A stretch of DNA of 64,000 nt from Chrysoperla carnea (taxonomy: Eukaryota; Arthropoda; Insecta; Neuroptera; Chrysopidae). The position numbers and the translations under genes were made by a program. The notes below the pieces were generated by a model. The model worked only from the letters and a program-made list of their open reading frames with translations. It was not told where the DNA came from and made no database searches. Below are positions 51,421 to 64,000 of this stretch, one piece after another; the stretch's first letter is position 1; every line of letters begins with the position of its first letter. The stretch lies in contig NC_058339.1 in the NCBI RefSeq assembly GCF_905475395.1, positions 88,856,520 through 88,920,519 on the forward strand, read 5' to 3'.

Positions 51421-54400
51421 TCATGATAATAATGAAGAAAGAGTTGCATCTTTTAAATTTGACACAGTTGTTCTTTTAAAGTTGACACAAAAATCGAAAT
51501 TCCAGGAGGAGAGAGACTAGCCCATTTTTTTGGAAGTTAAAAAAAAGAAATAAGTTTTTTACAAATTACAAAAAAACTGCATTAAATAATAAAAAATGTA
51601 TGTACTTTCTAGGCAGATTATCTACCATCCTTAAACTAAAAAAACGTTCCTGGCAGGAATGGATAATTGGTAACAACAAGAAAAAAAATGATTCACAAAA
51701 TTTTCAAAATAGCTTTTATTTTTCTTTTTGATATGTGCACCTGCTTCAAGTGACAAATACTATATACGAAAACACAAGATTGTTCTTCTCGATTTGGTGG
51801 GAATAGTTGGAGTGAGAGAGGGGAGAAAAGGTTTCCGCGGGGTGGCAATAAGGTACAAAAAACAGGTTGAGGATTAAAAAATGGGGTGTAGTTGGGTGGT
51901 ATAATTTGTTTTACAAAATCTAATTTTTTTTTTTATTAACCAAAAACATTCTTTTTATGTATTTTTTTTTATATCAATATAACAATATTCTCAAACATAA
52001 CACTTATATGTTTATTCTCAAAAAAAAAAGAAAGAAAATACAGTTAAAATCCTTTATAGCGACGTCTATTATAACGATGACTTATAACTGGTATAACTTA
52101 CGACTCTCATTTTAAATAAGGTTCCAATAAAATTTCTCTCAGAAGATAATTTAGGTATCTTCAATGTCGTTATAAACGGTTTTAACTGTATGGAAAAACG
52201 AAAAAAATTATTATAATAATAAATTGAAAATTATATAACAGAAGAAAAAAAAATTAATGCTCATTCTAAATTTTCTCTCAATTCTTTGTATTTTGTTTGT
52301 TTTTTTTTTTATATTAAAAATCTTTTTTGTGCTTTTTATTTTTAAAGGCACGGCTAATATCCAGGTTTAACAATTTTTTACGAATAAATCCACGTCGTGT
52401 TTAGAGAAACTAGGATAGAAATGAAAGCACTCATAGCAATTTAGATGGAAACTTTAGTCATGTAGTTAAGTAGAAAGCGCTTGACAAATCATTTCGGTAT
52501 TATGAACTATGGCTCTAGTTTTGCCCTATCTCGAAAATGTCTTCCATTTTGAAATTTTCTCGGCGTATTGTAATGAGACACGATTACAAAACGCTCCCTT
52601 TGAATGTCATATATTTTTGAGGATTTTGAGAAAGTTTACTCATAGCCAAAACAGCATGGCAGTAAGGCTCACGATTTAGTTCATTTCTTATTGAGTGTAA
52701 AAATATTAATCGCCCTGGGATTTATCAATTTGAGCTTCGAAATTTCCATGCTCATCAAAAAGAATTATGTATAAGTAATTACTGTATAACTTGAATTCGA
52801 ATCTTACATAGGAAGTAAATTTGAAGGTAATTCTCAAATAATCTTGAAGAGAGGATAAAAATTTAAATAAATTCAAATAAGATTGGTAATTCATTCTTCG
52901 ATATTTTCTTATTCTTTAGTGGAGGGAAGGGGTGTTTATTAAAGTTTAAAGAAATTAAGATTAGTTAAATCTTCGATACTTCCTTATCTTTGCTTCAAAA
53001 ATGATTGTAAACAGTTTACGTTATTTTTTATAAAACTCTTTTAGCTATCCATTATAAAATTTTTTTTGTCCTCCTTTTCACTGTATAAAAAGATTACGTA
53101 AATTTGAAGGTACGTTTTAAGTATTACGTAAATTTGAAGGTACAGCTCCCTACTTAATTGAGAGGGGGAGGGTCCGTTAAAATTTAAAAAAATTAAGATT
53201 AATCAAATCTGATTTTATTTTTCTTCTCCTTATTCTTCAAAAAGGGTTATGTTTAAGCTATTTACGTTTTTGTGATCAAAAAAGGAATGTGGAGATATAG
53301 ATGAAACACAATTACGGCCTAATGTGTTATGGGCAGCGCCAGACCAAGGGATGAGCTAATGGAGTGGACCTCAGGTTGCAAAGGGCGCCAAAATGCCAAA
53401 TTCGAAAAACAATTTTGCATTTTAAGTGTTAATTATTGAAATACAAGTTCATTTTTAGAAAAAAAAGGCGCCGATCTTGCTCTACCTTGATTTGGGGGTA
53501 AAGCCGGCGCTGATTATGGATGGCATTGCAAGTTTTTAATGTTGGCACTAAATAGCATCTCTATCCTATTCTCTTTCATAAATATGTTACCTGGATACGC
53601 CTGTCCTCTTTTTTCCTAGATATCGATGTGTGAATAAATAAAGGGCGCTATATATATATATAAATTTCGAATCACGTTGTGCCCCCCTCACACACACACA
53701 TACAATAAATATCTCGACGGACGATGAACAAAATAATTCACCTTTTTTTTTCTTTTTTTTTTTTTTTTTTTGTTGCACTAAACTCTAAATTTACAAAGTA
53801 TCTCTTCTATATAGAAAAAAGAAAATTGTGTGTACACACTGCGTTCAAAAAGTGTGAGTGTTCTTATTAATGTGATGGATACATTTGTTTTTATATTTAT
53901 TTACTTTTGCAGCACTCGTTTAAAAAATAATTTGCTACTTAAGTCTGTTTTGTTTTTTTAATTATAAGTCGATTGATTTAATATTTTCATTGGTATATTT
54001 TGTTTTAGTTATTTACATCTAAGTTGTTCCTGAGATTTGGCCACTGGGTTACCGCAGTGTTTCAAAGTTTATTTTATCGTTTATTTATTTATTTTTTATT
54101 TTTTAAATGTAGAAACAATTTTTATTTTTTAATGATTCCATTTTGATATTTTAACATAAACCTAAAAAAAAGGCATTTGGTTGTTTTGTTTAAAAATTGA
54201 AGTTACTTTAATTATTTTAAAAAATGTTTGGTTGACATAATTTTTTGAGAAAAACGAACAACTAATTATTTTAAATATTAATTTAAACTTTTACACAGCG
54301 CATTATTATTTTTTTTAAACAAGCGGTAACCGAGAACACAACACAATTAAATATTTTTTGCATTTAAAATATTATTCCATTCTTTGGTGTTTTGACAAGA

Positions 54401-54626
54401 AAACGAAATTATTTTTACTTAAAAAAAAATCAAAATTACTTTTAAACAACAGAAAAAAATCGAAATTTCTTCTCTTCTTACAGAAAATATTTTTTATAAA
54501 TTCTATTTTATTTCTTACAAAAATTACACACTGGCTCGTTCGGTTTCATCGATGATCTCTCGACGAATTAGGTATTTTTAGGTATAAGTGGGATTTACTT
54601 CTTATTTTATATATTTATATTATTTA
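51421..54626 (-). other. Probable CELF 3' UTR and downstream region
   Basis: This lies downstream of the CELF stop codon on the minus strand. The part nearest the stop is very T/A-rich on the plus strand, with an uninterrupted T run (about 53741-53771), a TA run near 53654 and a CA run near 53692. A GC-richer stretch at about 53330-53520 (containing AAGGGCGCCAAAATG) looks like a foreign repeat. I cannot fix the transcript end, because TTTATT (minus AATAAA) occurs many times. No gene is seen. Confidence 0.35.
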
Positions 54627-54898
54627 CTAGTATGGCCGTGAAGCCTCTTTGGGTCGTTTTAGTTGCACTTTAAGACGTTTAGTACCAATTTGAAAACCGT
54701 TCATTGCTTGTATCGCTGCTTGGGCTGATGTGGCATTATCAAATGATACAAAACCGAAACACTTCGATAAATGTGTTTGTTTGTCGATAAACACTTTCGC
54801 GGACATCACATGACCAAATGGCAGGAACGTTGATGCGAGATCTGTATCGTTGAACTCTTGTGGTAAGTGATATATAAATAAATTTGCACCTTCAGGAC
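54627..54898 (-). CDS. CELF: CELF/Bruno RNA-binding protein, last coding exon (RRM3)
   Basis: The exon starts after an acceptor (TTTTAG at 54899-54904) in phase with a G from the previous exon and ends at TAG (54627-54629). It encodes about 90 residues: [16 protein letters not shown], then a complete third RRM with RNP2 (LFIYHL) and RNP1 (KCFGFVSF). The conserved tail [19 protein letters not shown] follows. CELF proteins bind GU-rich RNA and control splicing, translation and mRNA decay. Which insect paralogue (bru1/arrest, bru2 or bru3) cannot be fixed from one exon; STFLPFG and GTKRLKV resemble the bru1/bru2 type. The other exons must lie beyond 64,000. Confidence 0.93.
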
Positions 54899-55060
54899 CT
54901 AAAACAAAACAAAAACATAATTGGTATTTTTCTAACCTCAATTTTTTTTAAAATGCAGCCTAAAATTTCCCTCCACTTAAACTATTATGATGCAGTTTAT
55001 TACATCTTCACAACATAGAAGAACTTATTATTGTTCAAAATTACTAGTACAACTAATAAG

Positions 55061-55831
55061 CCGGGATGCATAGGAAAAGTTGAGATACAGCACCGATTTT
55101 AATGAAACTTTTGTAACGTAATTATAGGACCCCAAGGAAAAGTCAGTCAAATTAACCTGGTCATAAGGGGGCAAAATTGTTTATTTTGGCCTAAAATTGT
55201 CATATAGTAGATATTTATGGTCGTTGAAAACAAAACCAATGTCAGATTAAACAAATTCCCGAAATTTAAAATTTTCTTGCTCGATATTTCATTTTTTGGC
55301 ACAAAAACGGCAAACTAAGTATTTATCGTTCAACTTTGCTCTATGAGGTACTTTTGGCTACTGATTACGAATCCGATGTCCTATTACATGGATTCTGCTC
55401 ATCTTCCATTTTTGGCGAGGAATTTCACTTTTGCCACAAACTGTAAATAAAGTATTTATCGTCCTCTAGGAGATATTTTTGGTTGCTGATTACGAATCCA
55501 ATGTCAGATTATACGAATTCTGTCATATTTTCCCAAAATCTTACCATTTCTGGTCAAGAATTTCATTTTTTGCACAAAAATAGTAAACTAAGTATTTATC
55601 GTCCAAATTGGTATTATATCATCATAGCATCATAGAATCCGTGTAATCGGACATTGGATTCGTAATCAGCGACCAAAATAAGGATTTTAAAAAAATTGGG
55701 ACTACAATGCCCCCCTTATGACTAAGTTAAGTTTGTTGAATGTTCCTCGGAGTCCTATAAACACGTTACAAAAAGTTTCATTAAAATCGGTGCTGTTTCC
55801 CCTCTTTTCCACTTTCGACACTTTTTTCCGG
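55061..55831. mobile_element. Foldback element with internal ~170-bp tandem repeats
   Basis: The ends are inverted repeats: CCGGGATGCATAGGAAAAGT at the left and, read from the other strand, CCGGAAAAAAGTGTCGAAAG at the right. Both lead into AGCACCGATTTTAATGAAAC, and the arms extend roughly 110 bp. The interior repeats a block containing CTGATTACGAATCC, AATTTCATTTTTTG and AAGTATTTATCGTCC about three times. It has no transposase frame. Confidence 0.8.
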
Positions 55832-56239
55832 ATTATTCAATGTATTATACGACGGGATTGCCGGATGAGGTGTTATAATGGTGAAACCTGTCTAGTCACA
55901 CTTTGTGGGAGCTACGTTTTATATTAAAAATTAGCATTTGAATTGATTACATTTAAAAGTTAAGAAACACCTACACACAGACCTGACTGCTATAACAGAC
56001 ACTACAATATCCGATTGTAACAGTTTTGCAATATTTTCACAGATGCAACAAAAATCTCTAATTACTCATTACTTAACAATTTCATTGTAATTTTATGTAT
56101 AGTATTTACATTATTAACTTGAGATGTATAAGCACGAGCGTACTAAAGATTATTTTCTATGATGTTGTAAAGATTGTATAAAAATAAAACTTTATTCAGT
56201 GAATTTCGAATAAAAATATAAAAAATTTTTAACTTGATA

Positions 56240-56333
56240 AACGGACAACCGAAAATGGACTAGTCAATAATATTTTAAAGCGTTACAAACTTGGGACTAA
56301 ACTTAGTATATCTTGATATATTTCATACTAGCT
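56240..56333 (+). repeat. Family-A repeat, 3' fragment
   Basis: ACGGACAACCGAAAATGGAC joins, with a short deletion, to AAGCGTTACAAACTTGGGAC and ends near TTTCATACT. It runs straight into an unrelated repeat that starts ACTAGCTGTTACC. Confidence 0.75.
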
Positions 56334-57075
56334 GTTACCAGCCCGCTTTGCGTGGCGTAAAATATACCCGCTTTGCTGGGCAACATCCCCACTTGCACCC
56401 CTCCCTCCACATTTCCTCGCGTTGGATAACATTTTTGTAATGTACACGTCATGCTCTTTTATTTGATACCCCACTTAGGTATATTTGTAAATATTCGATA
56501 TTTCCTTCCCACTTTCTCGCTACACCTTTCTACCTTCCGAAGGTTAAAAAAATTTCTAAATGTAATTTAAAACATTCTGACCAAGTTTTGAACTATTAAA
56601 AGCCATAATTTTAAAATATGAATTTTTTATTCATGAACACCCCCGCAACCCCCCTTGTGGGTGGAATTTCGTAAAATCCGTTCTTAGCTGACCTCTACTT
56701 GGCAAAAGGAATATTCCTGCCAAATTTCAAGTCTCTAGGTCTTATAGTTCCAGAGATATCGTGATGAGTGACTATCTATGTATATAGATCTATAGAAAGT
56801 CTCCTATATATTTATAGATATACATGATATAAAAATTATGGCTTTAGAATTAAACAACTTATTTAGCGCCTAAACGGTTGAACCGATTTTGATTTTTGTT
56901 GTTTCGTTTGAAAGATAATTTAATGGAGAGTGTTCTTAGCTATGTTTCAAGTGCAAGTTTAGGGTTCCGTACCCGGAACAACTAAAAAATAGACCATGAT
57001 CCTCAAAATCGTTTCAGTTTAGAGAAATCTCTAAGGAAAAAGGTAATTTAATGGAGAGTGTTAGGGCCCCGTATC
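56330..57075 (+). repeat. Fragments of widespread insect dispersed repeats
   Basis: ACTAGCTGTTACCAGCCCGC begins a segment that resembles the ends of common arthropod non-LTR or MITE repeats. From about 56840, TTAGCGCCTAAACGGTTGAA and TTAGGGTTCCGTACCCGGAA also look like common insect repeats. The attribution is from memory of the motif style. No open frame is present. Confidence 0.4.
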
Positions 57076-59539
57076 TGAAAAATTTGTCGGGGGTTTTTTA
57101 AATTTAGTAAATTTCACTAGTATATGATATTATTTATCAAATGCAGTTTTTGGTTGTAGTAATTTTGTGTTTAGGTTACCCCTCCACACTATGATAATAC
57201 ACATTCTCAGTTTAATTGGCTTGTTATTGGATGGATTTATGTATTTTTTATTAACTGATTTGATTATTTATCACGGAAATTAGCCTCAGATTCTAAATTT
57301 GGTAAAGTTCGATTCTGCAATTTATTTCCGGCATTAGAAAACTGGTGTTTCAAAATTTCGTTGCACGATTTTTTAAATTGAATAAAGCTGAAAATGTTGT
57401 AAAGAAATGTTCTATGTAAAAATTCAGGAGAGGTGAGTTTTTGATAGAATACTCCCCTTACGCTCATGATTATAAAGATTATAACGTGTTGTTCGTTGTA
57501 AAAGCGAATATAGTACACGGCCAATAACTATATAACTAATAAATTACTTTAAGTGAATATTATTTGAGAAGAATAAACAAAAAACACAATTTAGCTAAAA
57601 ATAAAATAAATAATTTTTTATTTACAACAAAAACATTTTAAATCACCACCTCTTGTTAACTAACAGAGTCTAGCTAGAGCTGCTGCTAGAGGTTCAAAAT
57701 ACAAATAATTGTTGTTGTAAAACTTTCCAAAAATAATATAATTTAACGAAGTACCGTCAATCTATCTCATTAATGAATATATTTCATCAATTCTTTTGCA
57801 TAATTTTCTATTTTCGATACAACAAAAAAAAAAAACCATTTATCAAAATAATTGTATGATTAGCGAAAAATATAAATAATTCGATTAAGCATGAGAGAAA
57901 AGGAAAAACTAAAAGGTTCCCAACAATAGAGAATTTGCTTTAATTTTTTTTTTTTGCCACAAAATTATGTATAAATGTGTATTTAAGTAATCTTAAAAAA
58001 AAAAGTAATAATTCCATTTTTATTAATTATTAATAAAAAATAGGGATTATTGGTTGTGACGTATATACACCTTTTGAGACGGTGAGCCAATCGGAATCAC
58101 TCTAAATTCACGTTTTTCGGCTTGTTTCTATGGAAACTAACGTTAAAATATAGTGAACGCAAGTTGAGAGACATTCATTTATCATTCTGCATTTTACCGG
58201 TGAATAAATTTATTGTTTAGAAAAACCAATTTAATAAATAAAAAATAAATTGAGTAATTTTTAGTCAACTTTTGAAAAAAAATATGCATATCGATTCCTT
58301 TTAGGAGTTAACTGAAAAGTTGTTCAATACTGATTAGATAGAGGATTATCATCTGGGAAACATATCGAAAAATTCATTTCCAGACAATTAATCTTATTTG
58401 ATCATTCACGAATCTTATGTTAATAATTAAAAACGCAGAAAATTTTCATGTTTGCTGAGAAAATTAGGTCCTTATTTTAATACTTTTGCACGCTACAAAT
58501 TTTCTGCTCCAAAAAGAGTAGGTGTACTTAAAAGACTAAGCGCGGATAGATATGTAATCTAAAAGAGCATGTAGGCATTGAACCGCATGGAGGCACTTGC
58601 GGAAGGCCTTTCCAAGCACAAGGGCTGAAAATTAGACAATATTCGTTTGTTATAGCTTCGGGCTATAAAACACTGTAGGCTTTTCTTTAACTTTTTGGAA
58701 GCCCGGTGAACATAAGGATCACGGGATCTTTGTGTATATAAGGGTAAATAAGACTTAATTAATGCTCATTTTATTATATTTTGATAGTTGGGAAATTTTT
58801 TTCAATGTTAAATTGATCTAGTTATATAGAACCAATACCTAATAGAAACATAATACTAATACTTAATTTTGGGACTATAAATTTCAAAAATCGCTTTGTA
58901 AGTCAAGTATTTTGCCATTGAATCGTGTATTTGACGCGTAGAATGGAATGGCGGCTCTTGACTAGACTGCCTGATGGAAAAGAGTATCTTGAGATTGTAT
59001 GTTCTTTTCTCCTATACTGCCAGAATATACCCAAAAATATTAAAACCCTACTCAAGGTAAACATAATTAGACAAATTTACATAATGCATCTTCTAATCAG
59101 TCAACAGGATTGTAATATTTTTAAAATAAATATATCCGTTACTCAAAATCATTTATACACACTTTTAAACACTTTCATTAAAATAATTATATGAAAACAG
59201 TAAGTATTTGTATAAAAATAAACAAAACATACACACACAAAATGGAGGGAAATATTATTTTATGTTAAGCAATAATTAACATAATAATGAATACATTTTA
59301 GTAATTATCATATTTCTATTATTATTTGAAAGTAAGTTAAATATATTTATTTCATAACCTTACAAACATACATCACATCACACATCACATCTACGGCGGC
59401 TACCGGGCTACCATCTACACACATCATATAGGCCAATCATTCTAGAAAAAAAACCTAAAAGGTCGAGGAATCGATATTCCAAAATTATACAAGAGATAAT
59501 CTCCCAAAAATTGGCGAATTTAAAGAGTGACAACGAAGC

Positions 59540-59800
59540 AGTTACACACTGGGCCGTCGATGTAGCGCACTACAAGACGGTCCAAAATGCATTTACGAAG
59601 ACGAAAAAAAAGAGGGAAAAAGATAAATTTCTAGGAAAGGGCACCAAGTTAACGAAAACAATGGGAATAGTTGTAGGAAAAGGCACCACAAGAGGCGCAT
59701 CAAGGAGATTAACGAAGACAAAAAAGGTAATATTTACAGTTTGTACCTACGGGGCATTTTCTTTAAATCTGCCACTTCTGCCAAACGTAACAATTGGTTA
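59540..59800 (+). repeat. Diverged repeat, copy 1 (pair with 61,846)
   Basis: GCAGTTACACACTGGGCCGT, TGCATTTACGAAGACGAAAA and TTTTCTTTAAATCTGCCACT recur in the same order at 61,858-62,022. An open frame through it has no ATG start and resembles no known protein. The repeat nature argues against a gene. Confidence 0.65.
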
Positions 59801-61845
59801 AAATGTAATATTTTTATCTTTGGAGCTGGAAGGTTACAATACAAGTTCAAATTCCTTTAGTGGAAATTTTGCTTTGTAATTTTCCACGAAACGGGCGGAG
59901 TTGAGTTCGTGTTGTGTTTTCTATAACTTGAAAAACAAAACTGAAACAGTCGCAAAACTCTTGTTTCTACCAAGCGGACAACACAAACAAAAAGTAAAAA
60001 AAAAAACTAACTCCAATTTTTTCCAAAAGCCGCCAATCTTTAAAAAGTTTGTTAAAAGTTACAGTTTCGTTTTGTTCGACACGAGTTAGTGTTTTGTTTT
60101 TATTTTGCCGTTTAGTGAAAAACCGGGATAAGATTAAAAAGGCAATTATTTTCAATTTCCAAACCCGAGGCAAAGCTAACGCGCAATACTAATCCCATTG
60201 CTAAATAATGGAGCGGAATTTAGTACTATATACTACTCATTTACAGATGCTTCTTAGATTTATCTGATTTTCATAAAAATTCGGTCATTTCTTTACCATA
60301 GGGAAAAACGATACATTTGAATTGTTTAAGGTGTGATGATAGAATAAATAACCAAAAGGAAAAGAAGTTTCTATCTATCTCGAAGAAAATGGTGAGGATT
60401 TTGAAATAATAATCAGCTTCTTTGGAAACTCTCCCTCTCTCTGTTCCCTCTCAGATGAAACATTTTTTATTATCAAGCCAAAAAGACATTTTGTATTTTC
60501 TGGACTTCTAAACATTGGAATTACGGCATTGTAAGAATATGGCGTTCATAATCATCATTTATCGCAACTTAAACTGAAAATTATTTTCAGTGTGCCAAAA
60601 AGAATATATCAAGAAAATTACGTAATTTGACTTTATCGCCTTTCCTCTTTTGAAAAGACCACGTGGTTTATGGATGCTACCTAATCAAATGAAAAGAACT
60701 TTTTTCTTTTCTTTCCAGGCGTTGATGGGGGTTTTGAAATTACAATCTTCTAGTAAGATATTATATTCTAAAAAAATAAGCCCCCCAAGAACCTTTATTA
60801 AATGCAATAAAAATGCTGCATAAAATGGCAGTTTATTAACCAAGTTGTTCAAGGCCACAAAATTATGAAAATTTGAGTTAAAATATGGAAAATCTGAAAT
60901 AATTTTTGACCTTAATCAAATAAAAATTTTCCATAGTACTGAATTTACACCACAATATCTCAGTTATCGAAATTTTCCAACTTTTCAAATGACTGATCTA
61001 CCATTCAATATCTGCGCTAAGAATTTTTCCACAGTTGTTTTTACATTGTTTTTAATTTTTTAAGTGTGTATGCAGCGAAGTCATTTTATTATGAAATATT
61101 TACTACCTAGACAGTCCCTATGAGTATACGCTCTTAGTCTGTATCTCTTGTGTTTTATTCATGAGATGTTTTCTGGTACTGAACATGAGAACAAAAATTC
61201 ATAATATACAAATTACAAGGTTTCTTTTTTTCCTTTAACCTTTATCTATGCTAAATGAAAAAAAAAAAAAAATTACCTAAATCTTTCATAACGTTTTAAT
61301 GTAAAAATATTTTAATTAACATGCAGGGAAATTCATGGTTTTTTCTAGTCAACAATTATCATTATAATGTTTTTGCAAAAAATAACGGAGTTCTGAAATT
61401 TTTATAATCAACTTTGATAAAAAAAATCATCCAAAAAATCGATAACTGTTGTCTCGTTATCAAAATATTAAAAAAGTAATTATATGTCAACAATATTAAA
61501 ATTTTAAAAAACAAATCCAATATTCTGTGCTTAGACATCTCAGAAATGCGCATTGAAAATAAATGGATGAGTTGGAAAAAGTTCAGAATAAATTGAGACT
61601 AAACTGACAGTCATTGTATTCTTGAAAAGTTTCTACAATGATTGACCAAAATAAGGACTATTTTCCTTGCGTTTAAATCACCTTTCCAGAGTTTAGTTTT
61701 AAACGTAAAAAGATCTTCCATTTTCTGTTCAATAGGCGTATAAAACCTGCAAGAATAAATAGACTATCAGTTTAAGCTCACTTTATTTTTGATTTGGAAT
61801 ATGAATCTTTCTTAATTCACTCACTCCATTTAACAGGTAGGCAAA

Positions 61846-62022
61846 AGAGCAGTTACCCACTGGGCTCTCGAAATAGGGCATCACAAGGGAACCCGAAGTG
61901 CCTTTACGAAGACAAAAACATATTTGTATAGGGGTACCCAGTTCATTAACAAAGACTTAAAAAAATTGTCTCTATTTATAGATTTTACCTACTGGATCTT
62001 TTCCCTTAAATCCGCCACTGAG
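61846..62022 (+). repeat. Diverged repeat, copy 2 (pair with 59,540)
   Basis: GCAGTTACCCACTGGGCTCT, GTGCCTTTACGAAGACAAAA and TCCCTTAAATCCGCCACTGA match the first copy in order and strand, with indels between. Confidence 0.65.
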
Positions 62023-62639
62023 TATCCTCTATACAACAACCAAGTTTTTTCCTTTCCTAACAAAATAGAGACAATATTGTGAATTTTGGCGGCCAAAAAT
62101 AAAAAATTTTTCGCTTCGATAAATAAGATCTAAAAGAAAATACAGTTCTTTTAAGAATTTAGACAAATATTTTCTACTAGCTTGATAACCGCACGCTTCA
62201 CTGGGCTTAAAAGTAAAGACCACCGCGTTATAGCCTCCATCTCTCTTTCTTCTCACTTCCATAATACTCGAAATAAGGGTAGGGATTATTTTACACAAGT
62301 AAAATATATGTACTGATTGCATTTTTTTTTAATGTTATTTAGTCTTGATTCATTGAGTGTATCAGAATAGGTGGCCATGAATTGTACCTTGTTCACCATT
62401 TTTACAGAAATTTTTAATTTATGATTAAAACTGATGCTCATAGAGGGCGTAGTGAAATATTCTTTATAAATCAGTGCTAATGTGTTATTCTGATGTATGA
62501 ACTATATTATTTTACAGTTTCATTAAAATCCATTCAGTAGTTTTTGCGGGAAAGCATAACAAACAAACAACCTTACTTTCACATGTATACATTTAAATAC
62601 CATGCAATCAATCTAAGAAATCGTTCTCCGAATAGAATT

Positions 62640-62800
62640 TTGGTCGATATCTCTGAATATATCATCATATATGAAAAATTAATTCGATTTTTGTATTTTT
62701 TGGATCAAAATTATTAAATTATGTAGATAGTTTTATTGAAATTGGAGAAAATAAAATTATATTACTTTTCGACAATTTTCTTAAGGAGATACCCACAAAA
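62640..62800 (+). repeat. Diverged unit of the 306-bp tandem family
   Basis: TTCGATTTTTGTATTTTTTG, AGTTTTATTGAAATTGGAGA and a GGAGATACCC near the end parallel the units at 14,431-15,200. It is a single, much-decayed copy. Confidence 0.55.
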
Positions 62801-64000
62801 TTATCATCCCAAAAATACTTTGACCATGGACACACATGGACCCTAAACTTAAAAAAAAAAAAAATTATATAAACAATTTTTTTATGAATAATTTTTAAAG
62901 AACTCAGAACTGAATACAATAAATGATTCATTGAAAAATGTATACATATTTATGGGTAACATCCATACATAACGGTCGCGGTGGTAGAAAGAGAGTTGGA
63001 AGTTGAGGGGAGGGTGTAGTAGTACGTGGAAACAAATAGATTGTTATGCATAGAGACGACTTGATTATTTATACAACAAACAGACAAACAAGGGTATTCA
63101 AATTTGAATGGTCTTTAATATTAACTTGACGACATTTTGAAGTTTATAATATTTATGATAAACAGTATAATATAAATACTAAGAATTGTTTATATAATTC
63201 CATATACTGTGTGGTCTAAAAAAAACGACCCGTTTATACAAGAAGGTAATTTAATTAACCACTCATCGATTCAGTAAAAAAACGCAACAAGGATTGTAGG
63301 CTGACCACTGTGTAGTTTTTTCACTTCACTTCTTTTGTATAAAAAAATACATCGCATTTTTGTGAAGGACATGGACTAAATTATAGCATCCAAAAAATAT
63401 TTAAAATTGAAAGACAGTGTCATCTCTTTAATACTTGCGAATCCATCGTTTGAGGGAAATTATATAATTCGCGCTGTCATCTATTGAAAATTTGTAGCTC
63501 TTAATTCTTGAATTCAACACTTTGTACAAAAACCTTAAATTCTCAATAAAAAAAATTGACATTCACTAATCGAGATAAGAACTTTTCAATTGGACCAAAA
63601 AAACACATATCTACAATATTTCATTCAAATGAGTTGGGTGGTTTCGGAGATTAGCGTAAGCGAACATCGTGACTCGGGATTTATATATAATAAGATCTAT
63701 GATCGAAGACCGGTTAAGATGTCCTATTTTCTGAGAAAGATGGGAGAAAATATTAGAAGTTTTTGGATGGCAAACATATCAAAAAATTTGTTTACATAAA
63801 TTCACGAAATTTTTTAGCACTCCTTTGCTTACTGAATGAAATTTATGATAGAGTCAATCTAGCATTGGAAAACGGCATGAAGATTTTATTTTAAGTGGTA
63901 TAAAGTTGGAAATAAAGAATTTTCTATGTAAACATGAAAATTAGCTGCATTTAAAAAAAAAAATTCTAAACTTTGTCAATTGAAAGTATGAAATTTGAAG

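Larger units (their letters stand above)
54899..64000 (-). other. Probable large CELF intron, repeat-bearing
   Basis: No further CELF exon or other gene is recognisable up to the window end. This is consistent with the long introns of insect bruno genes. It holds the foldback element at 55061-55831, a family-A 3' fragment, two common insect repeat fragments at 56330-57075 and the paired diverged repeats at 59540 and 61846. The rest is unassigned AT-rich sequence. Confidence 0.5.

Noticed and set aside
57264-57524. 86-codon minus-strand frame ending SEANFRDK
   Set aside because: It looks slightly protein-like but shows no recognised domain or splice context; a transposon relic is possible but unsupported.
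58124-58137. Second X-box-like GTTTCTATGGAAAC
   Set aside because: Weaker match to the RFX consensus, with no gene start nearby; a chance hit is likely.
59511-59801. 96-codon basic protein
   Set aside because: No ATG at the start, and the sequence is one of two diverged repeat copies (the other at 61,846), in which the frame is not kept.
62029-62322. 97-codon minus-strand frame
   Set aside because: It partly overlaps the diverged repeat at 61,846 and has no recognised domain.

Overview
The window reads as nuclear DNA from an insect or a close arthropod relative. It is very AT-rich, with introns, spliceosomal signals and a heavy load of interspersed repeats and no operons. Three conserved animal genes and one tRNA gene can be supported. 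The species cannot be named from the sequence alone.

Layout. Bases 1-29,100 hold no recognisable protein gene. They contain copies of one dominant ~580-bp dispersed repeat (called family A here), several long-armed foldback (MITE-like) elements, a 306-bp tandem array, a GC-rich 24-bp minisatellite, tRNA-derived SINE-like pieces and one intact tRNA-Gly(GCC). At 29,136-32,366 (minus) lies a six-exon CCDC102A coiled-coil gene, with a candidate 58-nt cassette exon and a GC-AG intron. About 1.6 kb away, head to head, lies a ten-exon DCAF11/WDR23 gene (33,983-41,321, plus). Its introns carry a family-A fragment, about 5.2 copies of a 316-bp satellite and a GC-rich coding-like fragment. From 41.8 to 44.5 kb there is a duplicated ~260-bp repeat and a striking palindrome built from a 16-bp ACGGTATACCGT unit. 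From 44.5 to 54.6 kb there are more repeats and a broken hAT transposase. At 54,627-54,898 (minus) is the last coding exon of a CELF/Bruno RNA-binding protein. Its upstream exons are outside the window, so 54.9-64 kb is probably its intron, with a 770-bp foldback element and diverged repeats.

The genes do not form a pathway. CCDC102A is a cytoskeletal/centrosomal coiled-coil protein, DCAF11 is a CUL4-DDB1 substrate receptor, and CELF is an RNA-processing factor. The most unusual content is the repeat landscape: about 15 family-A copies and at least a dozen foldback elements in 64 kb, plus a tRNA-Gly gene carried in a piece of family A and found a second time as a broken copy.
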